A DNA stretch of 5,677 nt from Oscillospiraceae bacterium (lineage in GTDB: Bacteria > Bacillota > Clostridia > Oscillospirales > Oscillospiraceae): contig WQRL01000143.1 in the NCBI GenBank assembly GCA_009786775.1, positions 1 to 5,677 on the forward strand, given 5' to 3'. Positions 1 to 5,441 of this stretch are shown in pieces. Numbering within the stretch: the stretch's first letter is position 1; every line of letters starts with the position of its first letter. Both the position numbers and the translations under genes were made by a program. The notes beneath the pieces were generated by a model that saw only the letters and a program-made list of their open reading frames with translations, searched no databases and had not been told where the DNA came from.

Positions 1-362
1 GTCATCTGCTCCTGAATTTGCGGCCTTCTTGCAAAAACCTCAACCGTCCGAGGCAGTTTGCTCAGCCCCACAACTTTGTCATCAGGGATATATGCAATGT
101 GCGCCTTCCCAAAAAACGGAAGCAAATGATGCTCGCATGTTGAGAAGAATGTTATATCCTTTTCTATTACAAGCTCACTATTTTGAGCCTTAAACTGAGT
201 CGCTAAATGAACTTTCGGATCCTCAGTCATCCCGCCAAAAATATCATCGCACATACGTGCGATTCTGTCCGGCGTATCTACTAGACCCTCTCTGGTCGGA
301 TCTTCACCAATGGCCTCAAGAAAGAGCTTTACTGCTGCCATCACCTTTTCTTTATCTACCAT
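1..362 (-). CDS. folE: GTP cyclohydrolase I, N-terminal 120 residues (3' end outside window)
   Basis: Converts GTP to 7,8-dihydroneopterin triphosphate, the first step towards folate (and other pterin or deazapurine products); a cytoplasmic homo-oligomer. Seen: the reading frame is open from ATG at 362 to the window edge. Residues 76-79 (CEHH) carry the zinc ligand Cys76 and the catalytic/zinc His78 and His79. They are followed by [18 protein letters not shown] and [21 protein letters not shown], both diagnostic of FolE rather than FolE2. The [17 protein letters not shown] segment near residue 21 is also typical. Bacterial FolE is about 190-220 residues, so roughly 70 residues, including the second zinc Cys, lie outside. 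Start chosen because GGGAG (377-373) precedes this ATG by 10 nt. It is transcribed divergently from trpS. Family assignment is secure. Confidence 0.97.
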   Translation of the reverse strand, partial: MVDKEKVMAAVKLFLEAIGEDPTREGLVDTPDRIARMCDDIFGGMTEDPKVHLATQFKAQNSELVIEKDITFFSTCEHHLLPFFGKAHIAYIPDDKVVGLSKLPRTVEVFARRPQIQEQM

Positions 363-407
363 TTCTTTAATGCTCCCTTTCGCATGTGTGCAAAATTTTC
401 CTGATAT

Positions 408-435
408 AGTATATCATACCGAATACGAATATCAA
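408..435 (-). promoter_or_regulatory. Predicted sigma-A-type promoter for folE
   Basis: Read on the minus strand, TTGATA (435-430) and TATACT (413-408) are separated by 16 bp; each hexamer differs from consensus at one position. The implied start of transcription is near 400, giving a leader of about 40 nt before the folE ATG at 362. It is divergent from the trpS promoter. Confidence 0.6.
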
Positions 436-454
436 GACTTACTTTTTCTAAGTC

Positions 455-482
455 TACCCTAGACAATTGCTTTAATAGGGTA
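455..482. repeat. 7-bp inverted repeat over the trpS promoter (possible operator)
   Basis: TACCCTA (455-461) and its exact reverse complement TAGGGTA (476-482) are separated by 14 bp. The left arm touches the -35 hexamer and the right arm abuts the -10 hexamer. A second short palindrome, GTCTA-CCC-TAGAC (452-464), overlaps the left arm, and AGACTT/AAGTCT (435-440 and 450-455) lies between the two divergent -35 boxes. Symmetry placed like this is compatible with a regulator binding site, but 5-7 bp arms also occur by chance in AT-rich promoters. No known regulator is recognised. Confidence 0.3.
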
Positions 483-488
483 TATAAT
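460..488 (+). promoter_or_regulatory. trpS: Predicted sigma-A-type promoter for the trpS operon
   Basis: TAGACA (460-465) and a perfect TATAAT (483-488) are separated by 17 bp. Transcription should start near 494-497. This rules against the in-frame ATG at 497, which would have almost no leader, and supports the ATG at 539 as the trpS start. The leader of about 45 nt is too short to hold a T-box. Confidence 0.75.
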
Positions 489-538
489 GCCGAGAGATGT
501 CATTTAATGTTTCAGATTTCAACTTTGGGAGTAATAAA

Positions 539-1537
539 ATGTCAGAGAAAAAAATAATCCTTTCAGGAATTCAGCCGAGCGGTGCCATGACCTTGGGCAC
601 ATATTTGGGTGCCCTTAAAAACTGGGCTACCCTTGCCGATGAATTCGACTGTTATTATATGATAGTTGACATGCATGCCATCACCGCCCGTCAAAATCCG
701 GCTGAGCTGCGCAAAACCCAGCTTTCCCAGCTCGCCCAGTACATAGCATGCGGTCTTGACCCTGAGCAAAACACACTTTTTATCCAAAGTCATGTGCCTG
801 CACATGCGCAACTGGGATGGGTCTTAAACTGCTATACAATGTTCGGGGAGCTCTCCCGCATGACCCAGTTTAAGGACAAGTCTGCAAAAAATGCCGAAAA
901 TATAAACGCAGGATTGTTTACATATCCTGCACTACAGGCTGCCGACATTTTGCTCTACCAGGCAGACCTAGTGCCTGTGGGTGCTGATCAGAAACAGCAT
1001 GTTGAGCTCACAAGGGACATCGCACTGCGCTTTAACGGCATTTACGGCGATGTATTTAAGCTGCCCGAACCGTATATACCCAAAATCGGAGCTAAAATAA
1101 TGGACCTGCAATCCCCTGAAAACAAAATGTCCAAGTCTAGCATAGCCGACGGCGGTTGCCTGCTTATACTTGACAAACCCGAGGATATAATGCGCGCGTT
1201 TAAGCGCGCTGTCACCGACAGCGAAACGCAGGTGCGGTTTGATGCCGAGAATAAGCCGGGTATTTCAAACCTAATTCAAATTTACTCTAGCTGCACAGGC
1301 AAAACCTTCGAGGAAACCGAAGCTGAGTTCTCAGGGCAGGGCTATGGCACATTCAAGCAGAGTGTCGGTGAGGCTGTCGTGGAGACACTGCGCCCCATCC
1401 GCGAGGAAGCCCTGAAAATTTTGGCTGACAAGGCTTATTTAGAGAGCGTTTACAGGCTGGGCGCCGAAAAGGCTTCAAGACAAGCCAGCCGCACTCTCCG
1501 TAAGGTTTATAAGAAAATTGGCTTCATAGAGGCCTAG
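539..1537 (+). CDS. trpS: Tryptophanyl-tRNA synthetase
   Basis: Charges tRNA-Trp with tryptophan using ATP; cytoplasmic class Ic synthetase working as a dimer. The 332 residues match the usual 325-340. Seen: an N-terminal IILSGIQPSG with the HIGH-equivalent TLGTYLG (residues 18-24), the MIVDMHA strand (41-47), GLFTYPALQAADILLYQADL (125-144) in which Asp136 matches the indole-recognising Asp, GADQKQHVELTRD (148-160), and the KMSKS loop intact at 196-200. The C-terminus ends KVYKKIGFIEA, typical of Firmicutes. The frame is open from an ATG at 497, but that lies at the predicted transcription start. ATG 539 has GGGAG (527-531) 7 nt upstream and gives the family-like N-terminus MSEKKIILSG. It is the first gene of a rightward operon; tagO follows after 12 nt. 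There is no room for a T-box leader. Confidence 0.98.
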   Translation: MSEKKIILSGIQPSGAMTLGTYLGALKNWATLADEFDCYYMIVDMHAITARQNPAELRKTQLSQLAQYIACGLDPEQNTLFIQSHVPAHAQLGWVLNCYTMFGELSRMTQFKDKSAKNAENINAGLFTYPALQAADILLYQADLVPVGADQKQHVELTRDIALRFNGIYGDVFKLPEPYIPKIGAKIMDLQSPENKMSKSSIADGGCLLILDKPEDIMRAFKRAVTDSETQVRFDAENKPGISNLIQIYSSCTGKTFEETEAEFSGQGYGTFKQSVGEAVVETLRPIREEALKILADKAYLESVYRLGAEKASRQASRTLRKVYKKIGFIEA

Positions 1538-1549
1538 CGAGGAATTACA

Positions 1550-2596
1550 ATGCCACTACACTTTCAGATAATATTAGCAGTTGTCATAGCACTCGTGCTG
1601 AGCCTTGCCTCAACACCCGTAGTCAAATGGTTTGCGCACAAGGTCGGTGCGATTGATGTACCCAAGGATTCCAGGAGAGTCCACAAAAACCCCATACCCA
1701 GGCTGGGCGGCCTTGCCATATTCATCGGCTTTATCCTAAGTGTCTTGTTTATGGCTGAGATTGACATGCAAGTCCGGGGAGTGCTCATAGGGTCAGTTGT
1801 AATCGTAGTTCTCGGTGTTATTGACGACATTTATACTCTCAAGGCCTATATAAAGTTCTTCGTTCAGATAATTGCGGCGCTTATTGCAGTGTTTCACAGT
1901 GTCGTAATTGAGATCTTCTCAAACCCCTTTGCTGTGGGCGGCGGTTACGGTTCAGAGTTTGTGTTTCTGGGCGTGCTGGCCATCCCCATCACTGTAATCT
2001 GGATCGTGGGCATTACAAACTCCGTAAACCTCATTGACGGGCTCGACGGGCTCGCCGTGGGTGTTTCAACAATCTCGGCAGTGGTTATGCTAATAATAGC
2101 ACTGATGGTTTCATACCCGAATGTGGCTATAATAATGGCCGCCCTTGCAGGAGCCTGCATAGGTTTTCTGCCCTATAACTTCAACCCCGCTAAAATTTTC
2201 ATGGGCGACACCGGCGCACTTCTGCTCGGCTACTTGCTCGCCACGGTTTCGATTATCGGCCTATTTAAGTTCTATGCTGTGGTGTCTATCGCAGCTCCGC
2301 TTCTTATTTTAGCCCTGCCCCTAATCGACACTTCCTTTGCATTTATAAGACGCCTCGTCAAAGGTCAAAACCCCATGGCTCCTGACCGCGGCCATTTCCA
2401 CCACCGCCTGATAGACATGGGGCTTACCCAGAAACAGGCAGTTACGGTTCTATATGTGGTGAGCGGACTGCTGGGCATCGTCGCAGTTGTAATCACCACC
2501 AGCGCCCAAATGAGAGTTTTGATTTTAGTCATTGCCGTGCTCATAGCTGCGGCTGTAATCTTCTTCATATTTCGCAAAAACAGGAATGGGAAATGA
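1550..2596 (+). CDS. tagO: Undecaprenyl-phosphate N-acetylhexosamine-1-phosphate transferase, TagO/WecA type (MraY superfamily, GT4)
   Basis: Integral membrane enzyme that moves a sugar-1-phosphate (GlcNAc-1-P in characterised TagO/WecA) from the UDP-sugar to undecaprenyl phosphate on the cytoplasmic face, starting wall teichoic acid or other envelope polysaccharides. Seen: about ten hydrophobic segments across 348 residues; RVHKNPIPRLGG (43-54); the magnesium motif IDDIY with Asp92-Asp93; NSVNLIDGLDGLA (157-169) with Asn157, Asn160, Asp163 and Asp166; FMGDTGALLLG (217-227); and the substrate loop PDRGHFHHRLIDMG (278-291) with the HxHH signature (282-285). The HxHH loop and the DIYTLKA sequence favour TagO/WecA over MraY itself, which takes UDP-MurNAc-pentapeptide. 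The exact donor sugar cannot be read. GAGGA (1539-1543) lies 6 nt before the ATG. It is the second gene of the trpS operon, and its stop overlaps the next start by ATGA. Confidence 0.92.
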   Translation: MPLHFQIILAVVIALVLSLASTPVVKWFAHKVGAIDVPKDSRRVHKNPIPRLGGLAIFIGFILSVLFMAEIDMQVRGVLIGSVVIVVLGVIDDIYTLKAYIKFFVQIIAALIAVFHSVVIEIFSNPFAVGGGYGSEFVFLGVLAIPITVIWIVGITNSVNLIDGLDGLAVGVSTISAVVMLIIALMVSYPNVAIIMAALAGACIGFLPYNFNPAKIFMGDTGALLLGYLLATVSIIGLFKFYAVVSIAAPLLILALPLIDTSFAFIRRLVKGQNPMAPDRGHFHHRLIDMGLTQKQAVTVLYVVSGLLGIVAVVITTSAQMRVLILVIAVLIAAAVIFFIFRKNRNGK

Positions 2597-3354
2597 GTAA
2601 TAAAAGAATTTTAGGCATTACAATTTTTGGCATCATGCTCATAGGCGCTGCAATCGGAGTCTTGCTTTTGACTTCATACCTAGGAAGGGACAGCGCCGCT
2701 ATTGAATTGCCTGAAACTCCTGTAATGGCTGAAAGGCCTGGCGGCCCTGTGCCGGATGAACTCACCCGCATTGAAGTTAACAGGGAAACCGTTCAGGCAG
2801 TTATATATAACCTTTCACGCCCGCAAGTCTATAGCCGAGATGTCGTCATCGAGAGCTTCTGGGACGGCGGGCAGGCTGTTTTTACCATCGGGGTAAATAC
2901 TTACTACGGCAACACTTCCCTATTCATATCCCCGCCTGTGGGCCCTCATAGAAGAATCATAGTCACCGGTGCCCACCTGTACATCTGGTATGAGGGTGAT
3001 GCCGCCCCGTTTGTCGGAATACCCTCCCCTCAGGGTGATGGGGTCAGAACCGCCGATGAGTGGAACATGCTTTTAACCTTCGAAAATATAATGAACCTAA
3101 ACGGAAATGACATCATTGATGCAGGCATTACCGAGCACCTAGGTGAGATTTGCTTATTTGTTGTCTATAATTCGGCAGAGCTTGGAAATACGAGAAGGTA
3201 CTACGTCTCGGTCGACCTGGGCTTGGTCATATCGGCAGAGGTGCATGATTTTGAAGGCAGGCTTATTTACAAAATGACCGCCGGCGAGGCATCAATTGGA
3301 CTTGTGCGGCATGGTGCATTCACCCTGCCAGACGGAACAGAGGTAATTGACTGA
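2593..3354 (+). CDS. Membrane-anchored extracytoplasmic protein of unknown function
   Basis: I do not recognise this 253-residue protein. Seen: a short basic N-terminus (MSNKR), one hydrophobic segment at about 7-28, then a Pro-rich linker (40-55) and a soluble domain to the end. There is no lipobox Cys after the hydrophobic segment, so it is more likely an uncleaved signal anchor than a lipoprotein. The domain alternates short beta-like strands with turns: VVIESFW (84-90), QAVFTIGVNTYY (94-105), RRIIVTGAHLYIWYEG (120-135), EICLFVVYN (185-193), RRYYVSVDLGLVISAEV (201-217), RLIYKMTAG (223-231). This pattern, with a Y-x-VSVDLGLV strand followed by E/D-G-x-L-IY, resembles LolA/RseB-like lipid- or sensor-binding half-barrels; that is inference only. 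Start chosen by AGGA 7 nt upstream and the 4-nt ATGA overlap with tagO, implying translational coupling. An envelope role linked to TagO is plausible but unproven. Confidence 0.85.
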   Translation: MSNKRILGITIFGIMLIGAAIGVLLLTSYLGRDSAAIELPETPVMAERPGGPVPDELTRIEVNRETVQAVIYNLSRPQVYSRDVVIESFWDGGQAVFTIGVNTYYGNTSLFISPPVGPHRRIIVTGAHLYIWYEGDAAPFVGIPSPQGDGVRTADEWNMLLTFENIMNLNGNDIIDAGITEHLGEICLFVVYNSAELGNTRRYYVSVDLGLVISAEVHDFEGRLIYKMTAGEASIGLVRHGAFTLPDGTEVID

Positions 3355-3812
3355 TGAAAATTCTTGTTTTTTCCGATTCCCACGGCTACAAAAGCGCTAT
3401 GTCCGAGGCTGTGTCCCTTGAATCCCCCAACATGATTATACACTTAGGCGACCACGAAAAGGATATAGCATTTATAGAAAATGAATTCCCAAATATCCCC
3501 ACGCGCGCTGTCCGCGGCAACTGTGACCGGACATTAGGCGCAGAGATAGATGAGTTTGTCGTTGCGGGAAGAAGATTTCTAACCACCCACGGGCACCGCT
3601 TCGGTGTGAAAACCGGCCTGCGGAGCTTAATTGCGGAAGCAGTGCAGCGCGGAGCCGATGCTGTGCTTTACGGCCACACACACATCAGCCACTACGAAGT
3701 CCGTGACAATCTTGCAATAATCAATCCCGGAAGCATAGGTGCCGCCACAAAAACATACGCCGTCCTTGAGCTCAAGAACGGCGCAATTGAGTGTAATCAT
3801 AAAACCCTCTAA
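3354..3812 (+). CDS. YfcE/MJ0936-family metallophosphoesterase
   Basis: Small cytoplasmic calcineurin-like phosphodiesterase with a two-metal centre. Relatives (E. coli YfcE, M. jannaschii MJ0936, B. subtilis YsnB) hydrolyse model phosphodiesters and their physiological substrates are unsettled. The 152 residues are close to the family's 160-180. Seen in order: FSDSHG with metal ligands Asp8 and His10; HLGD with Asp33; GNCD (55-58) with Asn56, Cys here where GNHD has His; THGH with His79 and His81; GHTH (107-110); and the C-terminal INPGS (123-127). All metal ligands expected for the fold are present. The start overlaps the upstream stop by 1 nt (TGATG), with AGAGG 10 nt before it. It is the last gene of the rightward operon. 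Its end overlaps the oppositely oriented small gene by 4 nt. Confidence 0.93.
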   Translation: MKILVFSDSHGYKSAMSEAVSLESPNMIIHLGDHEKDIAFIENEFPNIPTRAVRGNCDRTLGAEIDEFVVAGRRFLTTHGHRFGVKTGLRSLIAEAVQRGADAVLYGHTHISHYEVRDNLAIINPGSIGAATKTYAVLELKNGAIECNHKTL

Positions 3813-3817
3813 AGGGT
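3804..3817. terminator. Short hairpin at the convergent gene junction (weak terminator candidate)
   Basis: ACCCT-CTAA-AGGGT forms a 5-bp stem with a 4-nt loop directly over the two overlapping stop codons. On the minus strand it is followed by TTTTAT, so it could weakly end the four-cysteine protein transcript. On the plus strand it lacks a T-run. The stem is short, and part of it is coding for both genes. Confidence 0.25.
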
Positions 3818-4018
3818 AAAATCTTCAGCGGTATATTCCTTCTTTCTTATAACCGCAGCAGGCTCCGGGACACGCTTTGTGGGCTCGTACTTAAAAGAGC
3901 TACAGGAACCGCCTACCAGCACCACACCTCTTTTTGAGCAAATTAATTCACCATACCCCAAGTCCGTGCCGAATTGACAGTATGAGCAGTTCGGCTCCAT
4001 TTTGCGGTTAAATAGCAT
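3809..4018 (-). CDS. Small four-cysteine protein, probably metal-binding, function unknown
   Basis: A 69-residue soluble protein with four cysteines spaced C-x2-C-x12-C-x11-C (Cys11, Cys14, Cys27, Cys39), followed by a conserved-looking SFKYEPTKRVPEP (41-53) and an acidic end EYTAEDFTL. I associate this layout (EPxCxYCxFG near the start, a YxPxKRxPP-like centre, a C-terminal EEDFxL) with short uncharacterised clostridial proteins; that is recall, not a search. The cysteines suggest a zinc knuckle or Fe-S site. Start chosen because GGAGGT (4028-4023) ends 4 nt before this ATG; an internal ATG six codons later has no comparable site. It lies downstream of nth on the same strand but has its own predicted promoter. 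It ends with TAG overlapping the phosphoesterase stop tail to tail. Confidence 0.85.
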   Translation of the reverse strand: MLFNRKMEPNCSYCQFGTDLGYGELICSKRGVVLVGGSCSSFKYEPTKRVPEPAAVIRKKEYTAEDFTL

Positions 4019-4074
4019 GTATACCTCCAGCGTTTCTGCCTGCCCTCATGAGCTTTGGAGAAACTTCTTATTAT

Positions 4075-4092
4075 CTGTGAAAATTTTTACAG
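4075..4092. repeat. 18-bp near-perfect palindrome just after the promoter (possible operator)
   Basis: CTGTGAAAATTTTTACAG is symmetric at 8 of 9 base pairs. It lies 9 bp downstream of the predicted -10 of the four-cysteine gene, so it falls at about +3 to +21 of that transcript. Half-site TGTGAAA resembles Rex-type boxes (TTGTGAAA...TTTCACAA), but the outer bases and one inner pair differ. It could equally be an AT-rich hairpin of the leader. Confidence 0.3.
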
Positions 4093-4100
4093 GGACGAAA

Positions 4101-4129
4101 ATTGTACCACACTTTGTTCATTATCACAA
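4101..4129 (-). promoter_or_regulatory. Predicted promoter for the four-cysteine protein, overlapping the end of nth
   Basis: On the minus strand, TTGTGA (4129-4124) and TACAAT (4106-4101) are 17 bp apart, and the -10 is preceded by TGG, an extended -10 feature. The -35 lies on the last codons and stop of nth. The implied leader of about 75 nt carries a near-palindrome at its 5' end and a good ribosome binding site. The -35 block ATTGTGATA is identical to the one upstream of nth. Confidence 0.6.
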
Positions 4130-4750
4130 TACTTTTTTACAGATTCCTAAAATACAGCACTCAGCACATGCCGGAGCGCGTGCCGTGCAGACGGCGCGCC
4201 CGTGCAGCACCAACCTATGGCAGAAATCATTTGATTCTTCAGGCGGCAGCGCTTTGCGCAAGGCCGTTTCAATTTTTTCGGGGTCCTTAGTGTCCACCAG
4301 TCCAATCCTGTTTGAGAGCCTAATGCAGTGCGTATCAACCACAACCGCAGGCTTTTTGTAGATGTCGCCCAAAATCAGATTGGCTGTCTTACGCCCCACG
4401 CCAGGGAGCCTTAGAAGCTCTTCCATGGCGTCTGGAACTTTCCCCTCAAACTCGTTAAGAAGCATATTTGACGCCGCTACAATGTCCCGCGCCTTTGCCC
4501 TAAAGAAGCCAGATGAGTGAATAATTTCCTCAAGCTCAGCCAAATTAGCCCCCGCCAAATCCTCAAGGCTCGGATACCTGCCAAACAAAACAGGGGTTAT
4601 AATATTTACCCGGGCGTCCGTACACTGCGCCGCCAGCCTTGTAGCAAAAAGAAGCTCATAGTCTTTTTCATAATTGAGCGCACATATCGGCTCGGGGTAA
4701 CATTCCTTGAGCAAGGAAATCATATCTTTTATTTTCGGCTTTGAGAGCAT
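4124..4750 (-). CDS. nth: Endonuclease III (DNA glycosylase/AP lyase)
   Basis: Base-excision repair enzyme that removes oxidised pyrimidines from DNA and nicks the resulting abasic site. The 208 residues compare with 211 in E. coli. Seen: LAAQCTDARVN (39-49); the helix-hairpin-helix LPGVGRKTAN (115-124) containing catalytic Lys121; VVVDTHCIRLSNR (136-148) with catalytic Asp139; and a complete 4Fe-4S loop Cys188-x6-Cys195-x2-Cys198-x5-Cys204. Every residue aligns with the E. coli enzyme one position later. The frame can be extended seven codons to a TTG at 4771, but GAGGTG (4762-4757) lies 6 nt before ATG 4750 and inside that extension, so ATG 4750 is preferred. It has its own promoter about 140 nt upstream. 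The downstream gene is on the same strand after 105 nt. No truncation or missing residue. Confidence 0.97.
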   Translation of the reverse strand: MLSKPKIKDMISLLKECYPEPICALNYEKDYELLFATRLAAQCTDARVNIITPVLFGRYPSLEDLAGANLAELEEIIHSSGFFRAKARDIVAASNMLLNEFEGKVPDAMEELLRLPGVGRKTANLILGDIYKKPAVVVDTHCIRLSNRIGLVDTKDPEKIETALRKALPPEESNDFCHRLVLHGRAVCTARAPACAECCILGICKKVL

Positions 4751-4891
4751 ATCTTTCACCTCACAGTTCAATGCAGTTCACTACGAAATACTACCATCAC
4801 AATCACATGGACAAGCCGCCGCTTCACTAGGACTTATCTTAAAATTTATCCGATTATCCAAGATTCGGCGCAGGCATTAAGGTCAGACACC

Positions 4892-4920
4892 ATTATAGCA
4901 CCTGCTCAAAAATATCACAA
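4892..4920 (-). promoter_or_regulatory. nth: Predicted extended -10 promoter for nth
   Basis: On the minus strand, TTGTGA (4920-4915) and a perfect TATAAT (4897-4892) are 17 bp apart, and TGC before the -10 gives an extended -10. Transcription should begin near 4885, leaving a leader of about 135 nt before the nth ATG. Confidence 0.7.
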
Positions 4921-5019
4921 TGTCTTTATATTTTACGGACATGCGCCAAGCCGGCCCTTAGATGGGGTGAAATAACAGCCTCGTCTTTGCTTTAGGACTT
5001 AAAAAAATGACAAGTGCAA

Positions 5020-5047
5020 TTAACGTCCTGTTAGGGTATAATATAAT
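5020..5047 (+). promoter_or_regulatory. Predicted promoter for the 60-residue ORF
   Basis: Two overlapping TATAAT hexamers (5037-5042 and 5042-5047). For the second, TTAACG (5020-5025) sits 16 bp upstream as a 4-of-6 match to the -35 consensus. The TAGGGTATA stretch (5032-5040) is identical to 476-484 in the trpS promoter. Transcription would start about 20-25 nt before the ORF. Confidence 0.55.
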
Positions 5048-5076
5048 TGAAATAAACTCTCCCATGGAGGTGATTG

Positions 5077-5259
5077 ATGATGAAAAAAACAGATACCATC
5101 TTGGACGAGATTCATGCAACAAGGCGGAAAATTGACGAGCGTACACAAAACATGACTTCCAAAGAGCGAACAGCATACTTTAACCGAAGTGGCAATGAAA
5201 CCGCAAAAAAGTATGGCTTCAAAGTCGCCCCACCAGTTAAAATAGACACTACGGCGTGA
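5077..5259 (+). CDS. Short protein with DEIHATR-type N-terminus, function unknown
   Basis: A 60-residue, highly charged, soluble protein with no membrane segment and no cysteine. Seen: a predicted amphipathic helix containing ILDEIHATRRKIDE (8-21), then MTSKERTAYFNRSG, then AKKYGFKVAPP. I recall a wide group of short uncharacterised bacterial proteins that begin with a similar DEIHATR/DEIxxxR helix and have a MTxxER...YF...KKYGF second half. Some are found beside toxin-like genes, but I cannot assign a function or partner. GGAGGTGA (5066-5073) is a near-perfect ribosome binding site. ATG 5077 lies 6 nt after GGAGG and ATG 5080 lies 9 nt after it; the TTG at 5074 is too close. No intact gene follows it in the window. 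It stands alone with its own promoter. Confidence 0.8.
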   Translation: MMKKTDTILDEIHATRRKIDERTQNMTSKERTAYFNRSGNETAKKYGFKVAPPVKIDTTA

Positions 5260-5367
5260 GCTGGCCAAGATAAAAATTAATAACGATTTTGATTGCGGAA
5301 TATGTTTTTAAGGCCACAACGGAGAAATCCCCACACACATATTCTAAAGAAATCAAATACTGTGCCT

Positions 5368-5405
5368 CAAAAAAAGTAACTACCAATCCGATGTTGCTTT
5401 TTTTG
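5368..5405. terminator. 13-bp inverted repeat with A7/T7 flanks (bidirectional terminator candidate)
   Basis: CAAAAAAAGTAAC (5368-5380) pairs with GTTGCTTTTTTTG (5393-5405) around a 12-nt loop. The one mismatch becomes a G-U pair in plus-strand RNA. The inner stem AGTAAC/GTTGCT followed by seven T on the plus strand, and by seven T on the minus strand as well, is the layout of a bidirectional intrinsic terminator, although the stem core is GC-poor. It lies about 110 nt after the stop of the 60-residue ORF. It could instead be an end of a decayed element. Confidence 0.4.
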
Positions 5406-5441
5406 TTGCTCGCATCAGCCAAAGAGCCTTAAGGGAGTGCT

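Larger units (their letters stand above)
4751..5076. other. Intergenic region between nth and the divergent 60-residue ORF
   Basis: It holds the nth promoter and leader on the minus strand and the promoter and ribosome binding site of the small plus-strand gene. Within the nth leader, three GATAA repeats lie close together (minus strand, about 4858-4833), and an unsupported ten-codon ATG frame runs up to the alternative TTG start. ATGTC (4920-4924) and GACAT (4938-4942) form a weak 5-bp inverted repeat beside the nth -35. The plus strand is open from 4745 to about 4973 but has no ATG or ribosome binding site, so I do not call it. No RNA gene, riboswitch or coding remnant was recognised. Confidence 0.6.

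Noticed and set aside
497..538. Fourteen-codon N-terminal extension of trpS from ATG 497
   Set aside because: It lies at the predicted transcription start, has no ribosome binding site and is not part of TrpRS; ATG 539 has a good site and the family N-terminus.
4075..4092. E. coli-type LexA box (CTGT...ACAG)
   Set aside because: The spacing is 10 between CTGT and ACAG rather than 8, and Firmicutes LexA recognises a different sequence (CGAAC-N4-GTTCG).
4002..4361. 119-codon plus-strand frame opposite the end of nth
   Set aside because: It is antisense to nth, whose catalytic and Fe-S residues are all present; the frame has no ribosome binding site and no recognisable protein.
4751..4771. Seven-codon N-terminal extension of nth from TTG 4771
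   Set aside because: The strong GAGGTG site lies inside the extension and serves ATG 4750, which also gives the family length.
4913..4921. CRP-type TGTGA half-site upstream of nth
   Set aside because: Only one half-site, it coincides with the -35 box, and CRP control is not expected in this lineage.
4745..4975. Plus-strand frame of about 75 codons across the nth promoter
   Set aside because: No ATG start or ribosome binding site and no recognisable motif; it overlaps the nth leader and promoter on the other strand.
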